Positions 7,915-15,273 of a stretch of 24,103 bases of DNA are shown here, one piece after another. The translations under genes and the position numbers were made by a program. The notes under the pieces were generated by a model. That model was not told where the DNA came from. It saw nothing but the letters and a program-made list of their open reading frames with translations, and did not search any database. The stretch comes from Pseudomonadota bacterium (GTDB lineage: Bacteria; Desulfobacterota; Syntrophobacteria; Syntrophobacterales; Syntrophobacteraceae): the NCBI GenBank assembly GCA_023416335.1, contig JAEZHY010000181.1, forward strand, positions 1-24,103. The letters run 5' to 3'. How positions within the stretch are numbered: position 1 is the first letter of the stretch; each line of letters opens with the position of its first letter.

Positions 7915-8904
7915 ATGAGAGTCGCAGTCACAGGCGGTACCGGTTGCCTTGGCAGGCCGTTGATTCGGCGTATCCTTGAGGATGGCCATAAAATAAAACT
8001 GCTCATCCCGGAGAATGAAAGCGGCGGGTTCTTACCCAACGGCATTCGGAGTGTTCAGGGGACTATTACCTCGCCCGGCCCGCTGGATTCCCTCACGTCC
8101 GGGTGTGAAACAGTCTTTCACCTTGCCGGAAAAGTTCACGTCGTTCCAGGTTCAAGAAAAGAGGAGGAAGAGTTTTTCAGGATCAACCTGGAAGGTACCA
8201 GGCTTCTCCTCGAGGCGGCTGCGAGGAATGGGGTCCGGCGAATCGTTTTCTACAGCACGGTCGGAGTATATGGAAAAGACGCGGATTTTGCCGGAGATGA
8301 AGGGGCGCCGTGTAATCCCGTTTCTGCATATGCACTCAGCAAATTGAAAGCCGAGGAACTTGTCCTCCGGTCCGGAAAGTGTGGAGGACCGGAAGGAGTG
8401 GTGCTGCGTTTTCCCGTTGTTTACGGGCCAATGGACCGGGGAAATGTCGCATTGTTGATAAGCGCCGTTAATCAGAGGCGCTTTTTTGTTCCTGGAAACG
8501 GCTTGAACCTGCGGAGCATGATCAATTCCGAAAACGCCGCTCATGCCGCGGCTTTGGCCGGATTTCATCCGGCGGCGGCAGGCCGCGTGTTCTGCGTGAC
8601 GGACGGCGTCGACTACTCGTTCAATTGCATCATCGAAGCCATATGCAGGGCGCTCGAAGTTCAATGGGAACCACCGAAGGTCCCGCTTTCGACGGCTCAA
8701 CTCATTGGAAAATTTGGGGATTTTGCAGAAAAGCTGGGGATGTCTTTCCCGCTGAATTCGGCAAAAGTAAGGAAACTCAGCGGCTCGCTTACGTTTTCGT
8801 GCAGCAAAGTGAGAGAGGCGCTCGGCTATGAGCCGCGAAGGTCCCTGGATGAAGGACTGAAGGCAGAAGTTGCATGGCTGAGGCTCAAGGAAGGATGGAG
8901 CTGA
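7915..8904 (+). CDS. NAD-dependent sugar epimerase/reductase (extended SDR, WbpV-like)
   Basis: A 329-residue extended short-chain dehydrogenase. The NAD(P)-binding loop TGGTGCLG (6-13), the FHLAGKVHV strand (68-76), the catalytic STVGVYG region (114-120) with Ser114, and Tyr139-x3-Lys143 in YALSK are all present. Such proteins epimerise or reduce nucleotide-activated 4-keto sugars. The direct fusion of this gene to a WbpL-like initiating transferase (one base between stop and start) mirrors the WbpV-WbpL and similar pairs in which the reductase makes the first sugar of the repeat unit (for example UDP-QuiNAc or UDP-FucNAc). Together with the dehydratase at 11464-13497 this gives a plausible two-step route, 4,6-dehydration and then 4-keto reduction. 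The exact product is not decidable from sequence. Confidence 0.87.
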   Translation: MRVAVTGGTGCLGRPLIRRILEDGHKIKLLIPENESGGFLPNGIRSVQGTITSPGPLDSLTSGCETVFHLAGKVHVVPGSRKEEEEFFRINLEGTRLLLEAAARNGVRRIVFYSTVGVYGKDADFAGDEGAPCNPVSAYALSKLKAEELVLRSGKCGGPEGVVLRFPVVYGPMDRGNVALLISAVNQRRFFVPGNGLNLRSMINSENAAHAAALAGFHPAAAGRVFCVTDGVDYSFNCIIEAICRALEVQWEPPKVPLSTAQLIGKFGDFAEKLGMSFPLNSAKVRKLSGSLTFSCSKVREALGYEPRRSLDEGLKAEVAWLRLKEGWS

Positions 8905-8905
8905 T

Positions 8906-9922
8906 ATGAATGCATATATCGCTGTTGGTGGTCTACTCGCGTTTCTTACTTCCTTTTGTGCAGTTTCGGTCATCAGAGAAATAGCCGTAAAGGGCCGGCT
9001 CCTCGACATCCCGAACGAAAGAAGTTCGCATTCTTTCCCGATTCCGCGGGGTGGGGGAGTCGCTATCGTAATTATCTGCCTGGCCGCGGCAGGATTCCAG
9101 GCATTCACGTCCCAGAAGTGGACGGAAGCCCGGCTTTACCCTGTCGCCGCGGCAATTATTGCGGGAGTCAGTTTCCTGGATGATCTGTACGACATCAGAA
9201 GCCGAACCAGGTTCTTTTTCCATGCACTGGCCGCCTGTCTGATCGTCTACGGACTGGGGACGTCGAATGTCCTGCAGCTGAATTTTGGCGGCGAATTCAT
9301 TTCTGCCTCATGTTCCGGATTCATTGTCCTCTTCTGGATTGTCGGACTTACGAATGCATTCAATTTCATGGACGGGATCGATGGAATAGCGGGAGGGCAG
9401 GCACTGGTAGCCGGATTCGGCTGGTTTGTAATCGGCACTTTGAACGGCCTCTATTTCATCCCTCTTTTGGGACTCACGATCGGTTTCGCCAGCCTGGGAT
9501 TTCTCCTTCACAACTGGCAGCCGGCCCGGGTATTCATGGGTGACGTGGGGAGCACCTTCCTGGGGTTTACGTTCGCGGCAGTAACGGTTTTTGCTGCCGG
9601 AGAGCGCCTGGACCTGTGCGTTCCCGGGGTTCTGCTGGTGTGGCCGTTTGTATTCGATTCGACGTTTACCCTGCTGCGCAGATTATTGCGCGGCGAGAAT
9701 ATCTTCGAGGCGCACAGGTCTCACCTTTATCAGCGTCTTGTTATTTCAGGTATTAGTCATGCGCGCGTTTCATCGCTCTATATGGCATATTCGGCCGCCG
9801 GCCTGATGTTGGGCGTATTGTGGTCGGTCGGATTCCAGGGGAGCGGACTCGCTTCCGCGGTCCTCGTCCCGGCTCTTGCCGTATCACTCCTCCTTTTCGT
9901 CCGATATCGCGAACGTCGTTGA
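8906..9922 (+). CDS. WecA/WbpL-type polyprenyl-phosphate HexNAc-1-phosphate transferase
   Basis: A 338-residue integral membrane protein of the MraY/WecA superfamily (about 10-11 helices), which starts repeat-unit synthesis by moving a sugar-1-phosphate from a UDP-sugar to undecaprenyl phosphate. Diagnostic motifs are all present: PNERSSHSFPIPRGGG (36-51), the Asp-rich FLDDLYD (90-96), NAFNFMDGIDG (150-160), VFMGDVGST (209-217) and the cytoplasmic HRSHLYQRL loop (270-278). The last of these is typical of WbpL/WecA-like enzymes; MraY proteins have a different loop. Start 8906 follows an AAGGATGGAG sequence inside the end of the epimerase gene. The substrate is likely the product of that epimerase. 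It is the last + strand gene before the convergent wzz gene; no clear terminator is seen in the 39-bp gap. Confidence 0.93.
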   Translation: MNAYIAVGGLLAFLTSFCAVSVIREIAVKGRLLDIPNERSSHSFPIPRGGGVAIVIICLAAAGFQAFTSQKWTEARLYPVAAAIIAGVSFLDDLYDIRSRTRFFFHALAACLIVYGLGTSNVLQLNFGGEFISASCSGFIVLFWIVGLTNAFNFMDGIDGIAGGQALVAGFGWFVIGTLNGLYFIPLLGLTIGFASLGFLLHNWQPARVFMGDVGSTFLGFTFAAVTVFAAGERLDLCVPGVLLVWPFVFDSTFTLLRRLLRGENIFEAHRSHLYQRLVISGISHARVSSLYMAYSAAGLMLGVLWSVGFQGSGLASAVLVPALAVSLLLFVRYRERR

Positions 9923-9961
9923 AAAAAGATCAACCCCGTTCGCGATGGTGACGAACCCTCC

Positions 9962-11182
9962 TTAAAATCTCCGCAAATAGTACCGCAGCTTCTTCCATTT
10001 ATCCCGGCTATCCGCCTGCACTGATTTCCTTTCCAGATATTCCGCAAAAAAAACGGCAAAAACAGCAAAAATAAAGCCTACGAAGATCCCTGCCACGATC
10101 ATTACGATCGGCTTTGGCTTATTGCGGGCGTCCGGCCTGACAGCTTTATCGACAATTTGAATGGCTCCCGACTCCATCGCCTCGTCCATCCGCGCCGATT
10201 CCAACATCTTGAGCAGCATGAGATAGAGTGTCTCCTGGTACTTGAATTCGCGCACCTTCCTCAGGTAGTCGGTCCCGAGAGAAGGGATCTGAGAGGTTGG
10301 GATAATGGAACTGGCCATATTCTCGGATCGGGACTCAAGTTTTCGCTGCTGTTCGCGAAGGCCGTCGAGCTGCTGTACAGCCCTCTTTAGATCTGGATTC
10401 TGGGGTGTCGCGTAGGTTTTCATGACTTTGATCTGGACTTCCTGGGCGGCTATCTGTGCTTCGAGGGTCGCTATCCCTTCGAGGATGGCCTTGGCCTGAT
10501 CGTCTATCTGAATGGCGCCGCTGGCTTCCTGGAAGTTTCGAAGTTCATTCTCGGCCTTGCCCAGAGAATCCTGAGTCTTCCGCAGTTCTCCTTCGTAAAA
10601 GGACCTTCGGTGGGAGGCGTCCGTTACCAGCAATCCCTGATTGAGGCGCATGATGCCGTCCACGATGAAGTTCGTCATATCGGCGACGCGGTCCTGATCC
10701 TTCGAGTTGAAGTGGATGTCTATAACGCCGCTGTCCGTGTCGGGCTCGAGCACGATGTCGCTCAGGGCCCTCTTTACGGCTTCCTCGCGCGGAAATGGAA
10801 AGTACCTGATCGGGAAAAGGCGGTCCTTCTTATATGAGTCATAAAGATGGAACTCATCAAGAAGGCCGTCGGCCAGTTTTCTCGACTTGATCAGCGAAGC
10901 GTACATGCTGGTAGGATTGCTGCCTCCGGTAAGCCCCGAAATTATGCCGCCGCTGATTCCAAGGGCCTGACCGATCATGGCGGAAGCGGAAGTATTGTTC
11001 TGGGGGATAAGTATCCTTGCAGTACCCTGGTATACAGGGTCCATGTAGAAGGTCAAAACCGCCATCAGGAGTGTTACCGCCAGTGTGACGGTAAGTAAAA
11101 GTTTTTTACGCTTTGCGATGATGATCAAGAGATCCAGGAGAGAGGTCTCCCTTTCGTCCGTCTTTTTTTCCTGCACTTCCAT
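9962..11182 (-). CDS. wzz: Wzz/GumC-type polysaccharide chain-length determinant
   Basis: A 406-residue inner-membrane protein of the polysaccharide co-polymerase family. It has an N-terminal transmembrane helix (about 26-45), the family-typical 'YMDPVYQGTARILIP' start of the periplasmic domain, a long coiled-coil middle (roughly 190-300, rich in Glu, Gln and Leu), and a C-terminal helix preceded by a Pro-containing segment (RPDARNKPKPIVMI). It ends soon after that helix and has no BY-kinase domain, so it is the kinase-less form. I chose ATG at 11182 because CGGGAG lies 8 bases upstream; an in-frame TTG at 11227 has no such support. Its opposite orientation to the rest of the locus means it has its own promoter in the gap shared with the dehydratase gene. 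Confidence 0.9.
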   Translation of the reverse strand: MEVQEKKTDERETSLLDLLIIIAKRKKLLLTVTLAVTLLMAVLTFYMDPVYQGTARILIPQNNTSASAMIGQALGISGGIISGLTGGSNPTSMYASLIKSRKLADGLLDEFHLYDSYKKDRLFPIRYFPFPREEAVKRALSDIVLEPDTDSGVIDIHFNSKDQDRVADMTNFIVDGIMRLNQGLLVTDASHRRSFYEGELRKTQDSLGKAENELRNFQEASGAIQIDDQAKAILEGIATLEAQIAAQEVQIKVMKTYATPQNPDLKRAVQQLDGLREQQRKLESRSENMASSIIPTSQIPSLGTDYLRKVREFKYQETLYLMLLKMLESARMDEAMESGAIQIVDKAVRPDARNKPKPIVMIVAGIFVGFIFAVFAVFFAEYLERKSVQADSRDKWKKLRYYLRRF

Positions 11183-11463
11183 GTAATGGACTCCCGGTTT
11201 GGGCCGCTGAATAAAGACAATTGTCAACCTATTGCCATTGGGGAAAATCGGTATTAGTGTTGTACGCAGATGAACGACAAGGGAATTTGAATCACACTAT
11301 AGTCATTATCCTTAAGATAGCCAGATCCTAAACAAAATTTCCCAATTTGTGTCCCTGGCGGCGCTTTATGGCCTACGTAGGTCTGATGCTGCATAGCGTG
11401 GAATGATTGCAACAGGGATGCGCCTACGTAGACCGTGTCATCAACGTGGCAGGTTGGATCACT
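11183..11463. promoter_or_regulatory. divergent intergenic region between wzz and the CapD-type gene
   Basis: This 281-bp gap must hold promoters for both directions. A candidate sigma-70 promoter reading rightward is ACGACA (11274-11279), an 18-base spacer and TATAGT (11298-11303). The TATAGT core CTATAG is itself palindromic, so a leftward -10 at nearly the same place is possible. Two copies of GCCTACGTAG follow (11371-11380 and 11422-11431), listed separately. The region is visibly AT-richer between 11228 and 11350 than the flanking genes. The promoter call is by eye and weak. Confidence 0.35.
11371..11431. repeat. pair of direct repeats GCCTACGTAG, each with a palindromic core
   Basis: GCCTACGTAG occurs at 11371-11380 and again at 11422-11431, 51 bases apart. 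The core CTACGTAG is a perfect palindrome, and the first copy extends to CCTACGTAGG (11372-11381). The pair lies just upstream of the most probable dehydratase start (11464). It could be a binding site for a dimeric regulator or the two arms of an mRNA hairpin, since palindromic repeats can also pair with each other. No matching regulator is visible nearby. Confidence 0.45.
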
Positions 11464-13497
11464 ATGATTGCGGCAGCAGGCAATACTCAGCTTTGGATTC
11501 CGTGGAAAAACCCAAACCTGTACGCAATGGCGATGATCGATGCAATATGCTTCGTGCTCGCACAGGTGCTTGCGTTCAATCTGCGGTTCGATTTCATGCT
11601 GCTGCCAATGCATACGCACCGACTCGTTTCCTGTCTCTATTTGATCGTTCCGCTCAAGATCTTCATATTCTCCATCTTTCGCCTCTACAGGGGAATGTGG
11701 AGATATACCAGCCTTACCGACCTTAGATACCTGATACAGGCTTCGCTGACGGCAACTTTAGTAATTGCGCTCATCTCTTCCAGCAAAGATATCGGTTTTT
11801 CGCGTTCGATAGTGCTTCTTGACGCTCTCTTGACAATTTTCTTTACGGCTGGTCTGCGGGTTGGAATCCGCTCCTACTTCACGGTCACCTGCAAGCTCTC
11901 CCGGCCATCCAAAGGAAATGGCGTCCTTGCGCTGAGCAGGCAGTCGAAACGGGTCCTGATAATTGGGGCGGGAGATGCCGGGGAGATGATTTTACGTGAG
12001 ATCCTCGGCAATCCCAGTCTCCGCTATTTACCGGTCGGATTGCTGGACGACGATCCCCGGAAGACGGGACGTTCCGTTCACGGTATACCGGTTCTGGGGG
12101 GAGTGGATTGCCTCTCACGGGTGATTGACAAGTACGACATCCAGCAGGTGTTTGTGACTATCCCTTCGGATGTGGGATCTGAGAGCAGGAGAATTATCGA
12201 AACCTGCAGGAGCTGTGAGGTCGAATACAAAATTCTGCCGGGGTTCGGAGAGCTTATCGACGGCAATGTGAGCCTGAAGATCATGAGGGAACTGAATTAC
12301 GAAGATCTGCTCGGCCGCCCGCCCGTTGAAGTGGACATGACGGGAATCGGAGACTACATAACGGGAAAATCCGTTATGGTGACCGGATGCGGTGGTTCGA
12401 TCGGTTCCGAACTGTGCCGAAAACTGGTTCTCTTTAAACCGGAAAATCTCATCCTTATTGATGCGTCTGAAGCGAACCTCTTCAATATTCAAATGGAACT
12501 CATTCACGAGTTTCGTTTCAATTCCATTGTTACGATTCTGGGCAAAGTACAGGATCGTCAGCTGATGAACGATGTATTCGGCAAGTACAGGCCGAATGTC
12601 GTATTCCATGCAGCGGCGTGCAAGCACGTTCCAATGCTGGAAATCAATCCGTGGGAAGCCGTTTTCAATAATGTACTGGGCAGCCTTGTGGTCATGGAAA
12701 TGTCCGACAAATATCGGGTGAGCAGGTTTGTTCTGGTTTCGACCGATAAAGCCGTCCGCCCGACTAACGTAATGGGTGCGAGCAAGCGCCTTGCCGAACT
12801 GCTCATGCACTCCTTTGGTGCGAGCCGGACCAAGTACATGGCCGTGCGGTTCGGGAACGTCGTGGGGTCTTCCGGGTCGGTGATTCCGATTTTTAGGCGG
12901 CAGATCGAAAGGGGCGGTCCCGTAACGGTAACGCATCCGGACATAACCAGGTATTTCATGACAATACCCGAGGCGGCACGGCTGATACTCCAGGCTGGAG
13001 CAATGGGCGAGGGCGGCGAGGTATTCATTCTGAAAATGGGAACTCCGGTCCGGATCGCCGACGTTGCGAAGGATCTGATTCGCCTCTCAGGCAAGGAGCC
13101 CGGAAAAGACATAGAAATCGTGTATACGGGCTTGCGGGAAGGTGAAAAGATATTCGAAGAGTTGATCACCGCGGATGAGGGCGTGGTGGCAACGGATCAC
13201 AATAAAATAATGGTAATCAGGTCGAACGGTAACGGAAACGGTAACGGGAATGGAGATGGACACCAAAAGCGCAACGGAAACGGCAATGGGAACGGGAACG
13301 GAAACGGAAATGGGAAGGGAATTTCGGGAGTAGAAAATATCGGCCATAAAAATCCATTGGAGTTCCAGCCCTGGGTTCGTTCGAATTTGAAGGACCTTGT
13401 ACGGCTGGGGATGAACCATGACGGGTGGGCGATCAAACAGAAGCTCAACGAATTGGTTCCCGAATACAAGCCGCAGAAGACAAATCTTGTCATTTAA
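11464..13497 (+). CDS. capD: CapD/WbpM-type membrane-bound UDP-HexNAc 4,6-dehydratase
   Basis: A 677-residue protein of the large FlaA1/CapD class. Four N-terminal membrane helices (about 22-120) are followed by a first Rossmann domain (VLIIGAGDAGEMI near 165-180) and the catalytic SDR domain with VTGCGGSIGSE. The active-site region STDKAVRPTNVMGASK has Met in place of the usual Tyr of the SDR triad, the normal Ser-Met-Lys state of WbpM-like enzymes. It would convert UDP-GlcNAc to the 4-keto-6-deoxy sugar. The start is uncertain: ATG 11464 gives a normal N-terminus, while a TTG at 11407 would add 19 residues. Near the C-terminus a 32-residue Asn-Gly repeat (588-619) is inserted between the catalytic domain and a final helix. 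The next gene is 60 bp downstream. Confidence 0.9.
   Translation: MIAAAGNTQLWIPWKNPNLYAMAMIDAICFVLAQVLAFNLRFDFMLLPMHTHRLVSCLYLIVPLKIFIFSIFRLYRGMWRYTSLTDLRYLIQASLTATLVIALISSSKDIGFSRSIVLLDALLTIFFTAGLRVGIRSYFTVTCKLSRPSKGNGVLALSRQSKRVLIIGAGDAGEMILREILGNPSLRYLPVGLLDDDPRKTGRSVHGIPVLGGVDCLSRVIDKYDIQQVFVTIPSDVGSESRRIIETCRSCEVEYKILPGFGELIDGNVSLKIMRELNYEDLLGRPPVEVDMTGIGDYITGKSVMVTGCGGSIGSELCRKLVLFKPENLILIDASEANLFNIQMELIHEFRFNSIVTILGKVQDRQLMNDVFGKYRPNVVFHAAACKHVPMLEINPWEAVFNNVLGSLVVMEMSDKYRVSRFVLVSTDKAVRPTNVMGASKRLAELLMHSFGASRTKYMAVRFGNVVGSSGSVIPIFRRQIERGGPVTVTHPDITRYFMTIPEAARLILQAGAMGEGGEVFILKMGTPVRIADVAKDLIRLSGKEPGKDIEIVYTGLREGEKIFEELITADEGVVATDHNKIMVIRSNGNGNGNGNGDGHQKRNGNGNGNGNGNGNGKGISGVENIGHKNPLEFQPWVRSNLKDLVRLGMNHDGWAIKQKLNELVPEYKPQKTNLVI
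13225..13320 (+). repeat. Asn-Gly codon repeat inside the CapD-type gene
   Basis: Thirty-two codons encode five Asn-Gly pairs, Asp-Gly, His-Gln-Lys-Arg, seven Asn-Gly pairs and Lys-Gly. The DNA is an imperfect AAYGGN hexamer array: Asn uses both AAC and AAT, and Gly uses all four codons. That mix argues against a very recent slippage expansion. The segment would be a flexible, deamidation-prone linker. Confidence 0.95.
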
Positions 13498-13557
13498 GCC
13501 CCCCTTGCTCACGGTCAGGTCGCAAAAACCTTCCAGGACACCGAGGAGATAAGCTCA

Positions 13558-14331
13558 ATGAGAGCAAAATTCGTGGAATCGGTACTCAGCCGGTTGCTCA
13601 GTGAAGGGACGTTAAAGAAGGACAGCGATATCATCGCGATTTGCGCGGGTCAAAAAGAACGGGCGCTTTTTCAACAGCTCGGATTTACGAACGTTACAAT
13701 TACGAATCGCGACGAGAGGATGCAGGGGCAGGAGTTTGCACCTTTCCGGTGGAGCTATCAGGATGCACACAAACTGACGTTTGACGACGGCCAATTTGAG
13801 TTCGGTTTCGTGTCAGACGGCCTTCACCACTGTGCGGCGCCGCACAGCGCTCTGGTTGAATTATACAGAGTGGCAAGGAAAGGCATCATAGCATTCGAGG
13901 CGCGCGACAGTCTTATGATGCGGATAGCAAACTGCCTGGGTTTGTCGCCCCGGTACGAGGTCCATTCCGTGGTGGGGTGGGGATACAAGTATGGCGGGGT
14001 GAACAACTCACATATTCCGACGTTCATTCACAGATGGACCGAAAAGGAATTCGCGAAAACCATAAGCTCCTATAATCCGACTGGAAAGCATGATTTTCGG
14101 TTCTTCTACGATTTGAATCTGCCGGTCGATTCTCCGGGGTGGAGCAAAGCAAAGAAAGCTGTGGTGAAGGCAGTCGATCCCATTATGAAGGCTGTCACAT
14201 CGATAGACAAGCGCCAGTGCAACTCGTTTGGAATGCTGGCAATCAAACCGCGGTTGCCCGGGGACCTCTGGCCGTGGCTCGAGTTGCGAAACGGGAAGAT
14301 CGAGTTCAACATGCAATTCCGGCTACGCTGA
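13558..14331 (+). CDS. class I SAM-dependent methyltransferase
   Basis: A 257-residue protein with a Methyltransf_11-like core. DIIAICAGQKERALFQQLG (24-42) takes the place of the SAM-binding loop but is degenerate compared with the usual D-x-G-x-G-x-G. FTNVTITNRDE (43-53) fits strand 2 with the acidic residue, and DAHKLTFDDGQFEFGFVSDGLHHC (first residue 69) matches motifs II and III, including the 'DGLHH' acid-His feature. The C-terminal half, with aromatic-rich segments near 140-180 and an R/K-rich tail, is not assigned. Start 13558 has a good GAGGAGAT ribosome-binding site. It follows the dehydratase gene and probably shares its transcript, so a glycan or nucleotide-sugar acceptor is plausible. 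It converges on the hydrolase gene 33 bp further on. Confidence 0.75.
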   Translation: MRAKFVESVLSRLLSEGTLKKDSDIIAICAGQKERALFQQLGFTNVTITNRDERMQGQEFAPFRWSYQDAHKLTFDDGQFEFGFVSDGLHHCAAPHSALVELYRVARKGIIAFEARDSLMMRIANCLGLSPRYEVHSVVGWGYKYGGVNNSHIPTFIHRWTEKEFAKTISSYNPTGKHDFRFFYDLNLPVDSPGWSKAKKAVVKAVDPIMKAVTSIDKRQCNSFGMLAIKPRLPGDLWPWLELRNGKIEFNMQFRLR

Positions 14332-14364
14332 TGGCGCAACCGGGCCGGCGTGTGGCGGCCTCAA

Positions 14365-15210
14365 TCAGCGAACAGTGATTTCCTCAATTTTCGAAAGCAC
14401 TTGTCGGGCTGTCGTACCGGAATAGAGCATCCCGACGTGGCTGACAGGGACGGTTTCCAATGTTGCCCAACCGGGTGACGGCGGTTCCAAACCTTCCTTA
14501 GGCATGACCAGGTTATCCACAGGTGACATAATCGCGGTACCCGGACAGGGCAGATCGCGACCTACTCGCTCCAGTTCCTCGAAAAGAGGACCCCTGAACA
14601 TCAGACTTTTCGCGAGCCTGCCTATTCCAAAAGCAGCCAGTTTCGATCCCTGATGAGGTGTGCCGAGAGTTATTACCGCTGCCGGGACGTCCTCTCCCGA
14701 GGCACGCTCCGCGAAGACCCTCGAAACCAGTCCTCCGAGGCTGTGTCCTATCAGAATGAATTTCCCTCCCGGGTCCTGTGCCCGAGCCCTCCGAATCTGC
14801 TCTCCACATTTTTCGAGAACATCTTCAAAAGAAGTAAAAAGGCTCCTGTAGCTTAACACGAAGACATTTTGGTACCCGGCCTTTTTCAGCCTTCTGCCCA
14901 GGAGCGCAAAAGCGCTGGGGTTATGGTAGAGACCGTGAATGAGAATCAGGACCGGTTGTGAAGGCGTAAGCGTCCGAGGTCTCCAAAGCGAACCGATGAA
15001 GCCGAAGGGAAATGTGGCAATCACGGTCATAACACTGAAAATGGCTGATAGAAAACCCAATGGAACGAGGCGGACGAGCCGCTTTCCGGTGTTGTCGGCG
15101 GACCGGATGGCCGGGCCATTCTCGTACCAGAAGAAAGAGTAGGTGTAGAAAGAGAAAAAAACAGAGAGAGCCAGGAGAAAAATGAAAATGCAAAAAACGG
15201 TGTGAAGCAT
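14365..15210 (-). CDS. membrane-anchored alpha/beta hydrolase (lipase-like)
   Basis: A 281-residue protein with two hydrophobic N-terminal segments (about 3-27 and 49-72) and then an alpha/beta-hydrolase domain. LILIHGLYHNPSAF (88-101) holds the oxyanion HG motif, IGHSLGG (154-160) the nucleophile Ser157, TLGTPHQGSK (181-190) the typical lipase strand, SPVDNLVMP (229-237) the probable acid Asp232, and VSHVGM (256-261) the catalytic His258. It most resembles lipases/esterases of the PGAP1/DUF676 type. Start 15210 has AGGAGA eight bases upstream. It lies 63 bp after the regulator gene on the same strand, so the two may be cotranscribed; an imperfect CCTGTA/TACAGG stem is present in the gap. Substrate and any link to the neighbouring catabolic operon are unknown. 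Confidence 0.85.
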   Translation of the reverse strand: MLHTVFCIFIFLLALSVFFSFYTYSFFWYENGPAIRSADNTGKRLVRLVPLGFLSAIFSVMTVIATFPFGFIGSLWRPRTLTPSQPVLILIHGLYHNPSAFALLGRRLKKAGYQNVFVLSYRSLFTSFEDVLEKCGEQIRRARAQDPGGKFILIGHSLGGLVSRVFAERASGEDVPAAVITLGTPHQGSKLAAFGIGRLAKSLMFRGPLFEELERVGRDLPCPGTAIMSPVDNLVMPKEGLEPPSPGWATLETVPVSHVGMLYSGTTARQVLSKIEEITVR

Positions 15211-15273
15211 TTTAGGGTCTCCTGTGAGGTTTGAGCGTGCGCCCTGTAAACCACGGACGATACAGGACGGGGA

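Noticed and set aside
8152..9108. A 318-codon open frame on the - strand across the epimerase and transferase genes
   Set aside because: It crosses two well-supported genes, has a Cys/His/Arg-rich composition typical of shadows and shows no motif.
9918..9965. Possible bidirectional terminator between the convergent transferase and wzz genes
   Set aside because: Only a weak GTTCG/CGAAC pairing with a long loop is present and no clear T-run follows on either strand.
11391..11400. Partial match (TAGCGTG) to the ops/RfaH element before the dehydratase gene
   Set aside because: Only the last seven bases agree and the GGCGG part is missing at the right place; RfaH-ops control is not established for this kind of organism.
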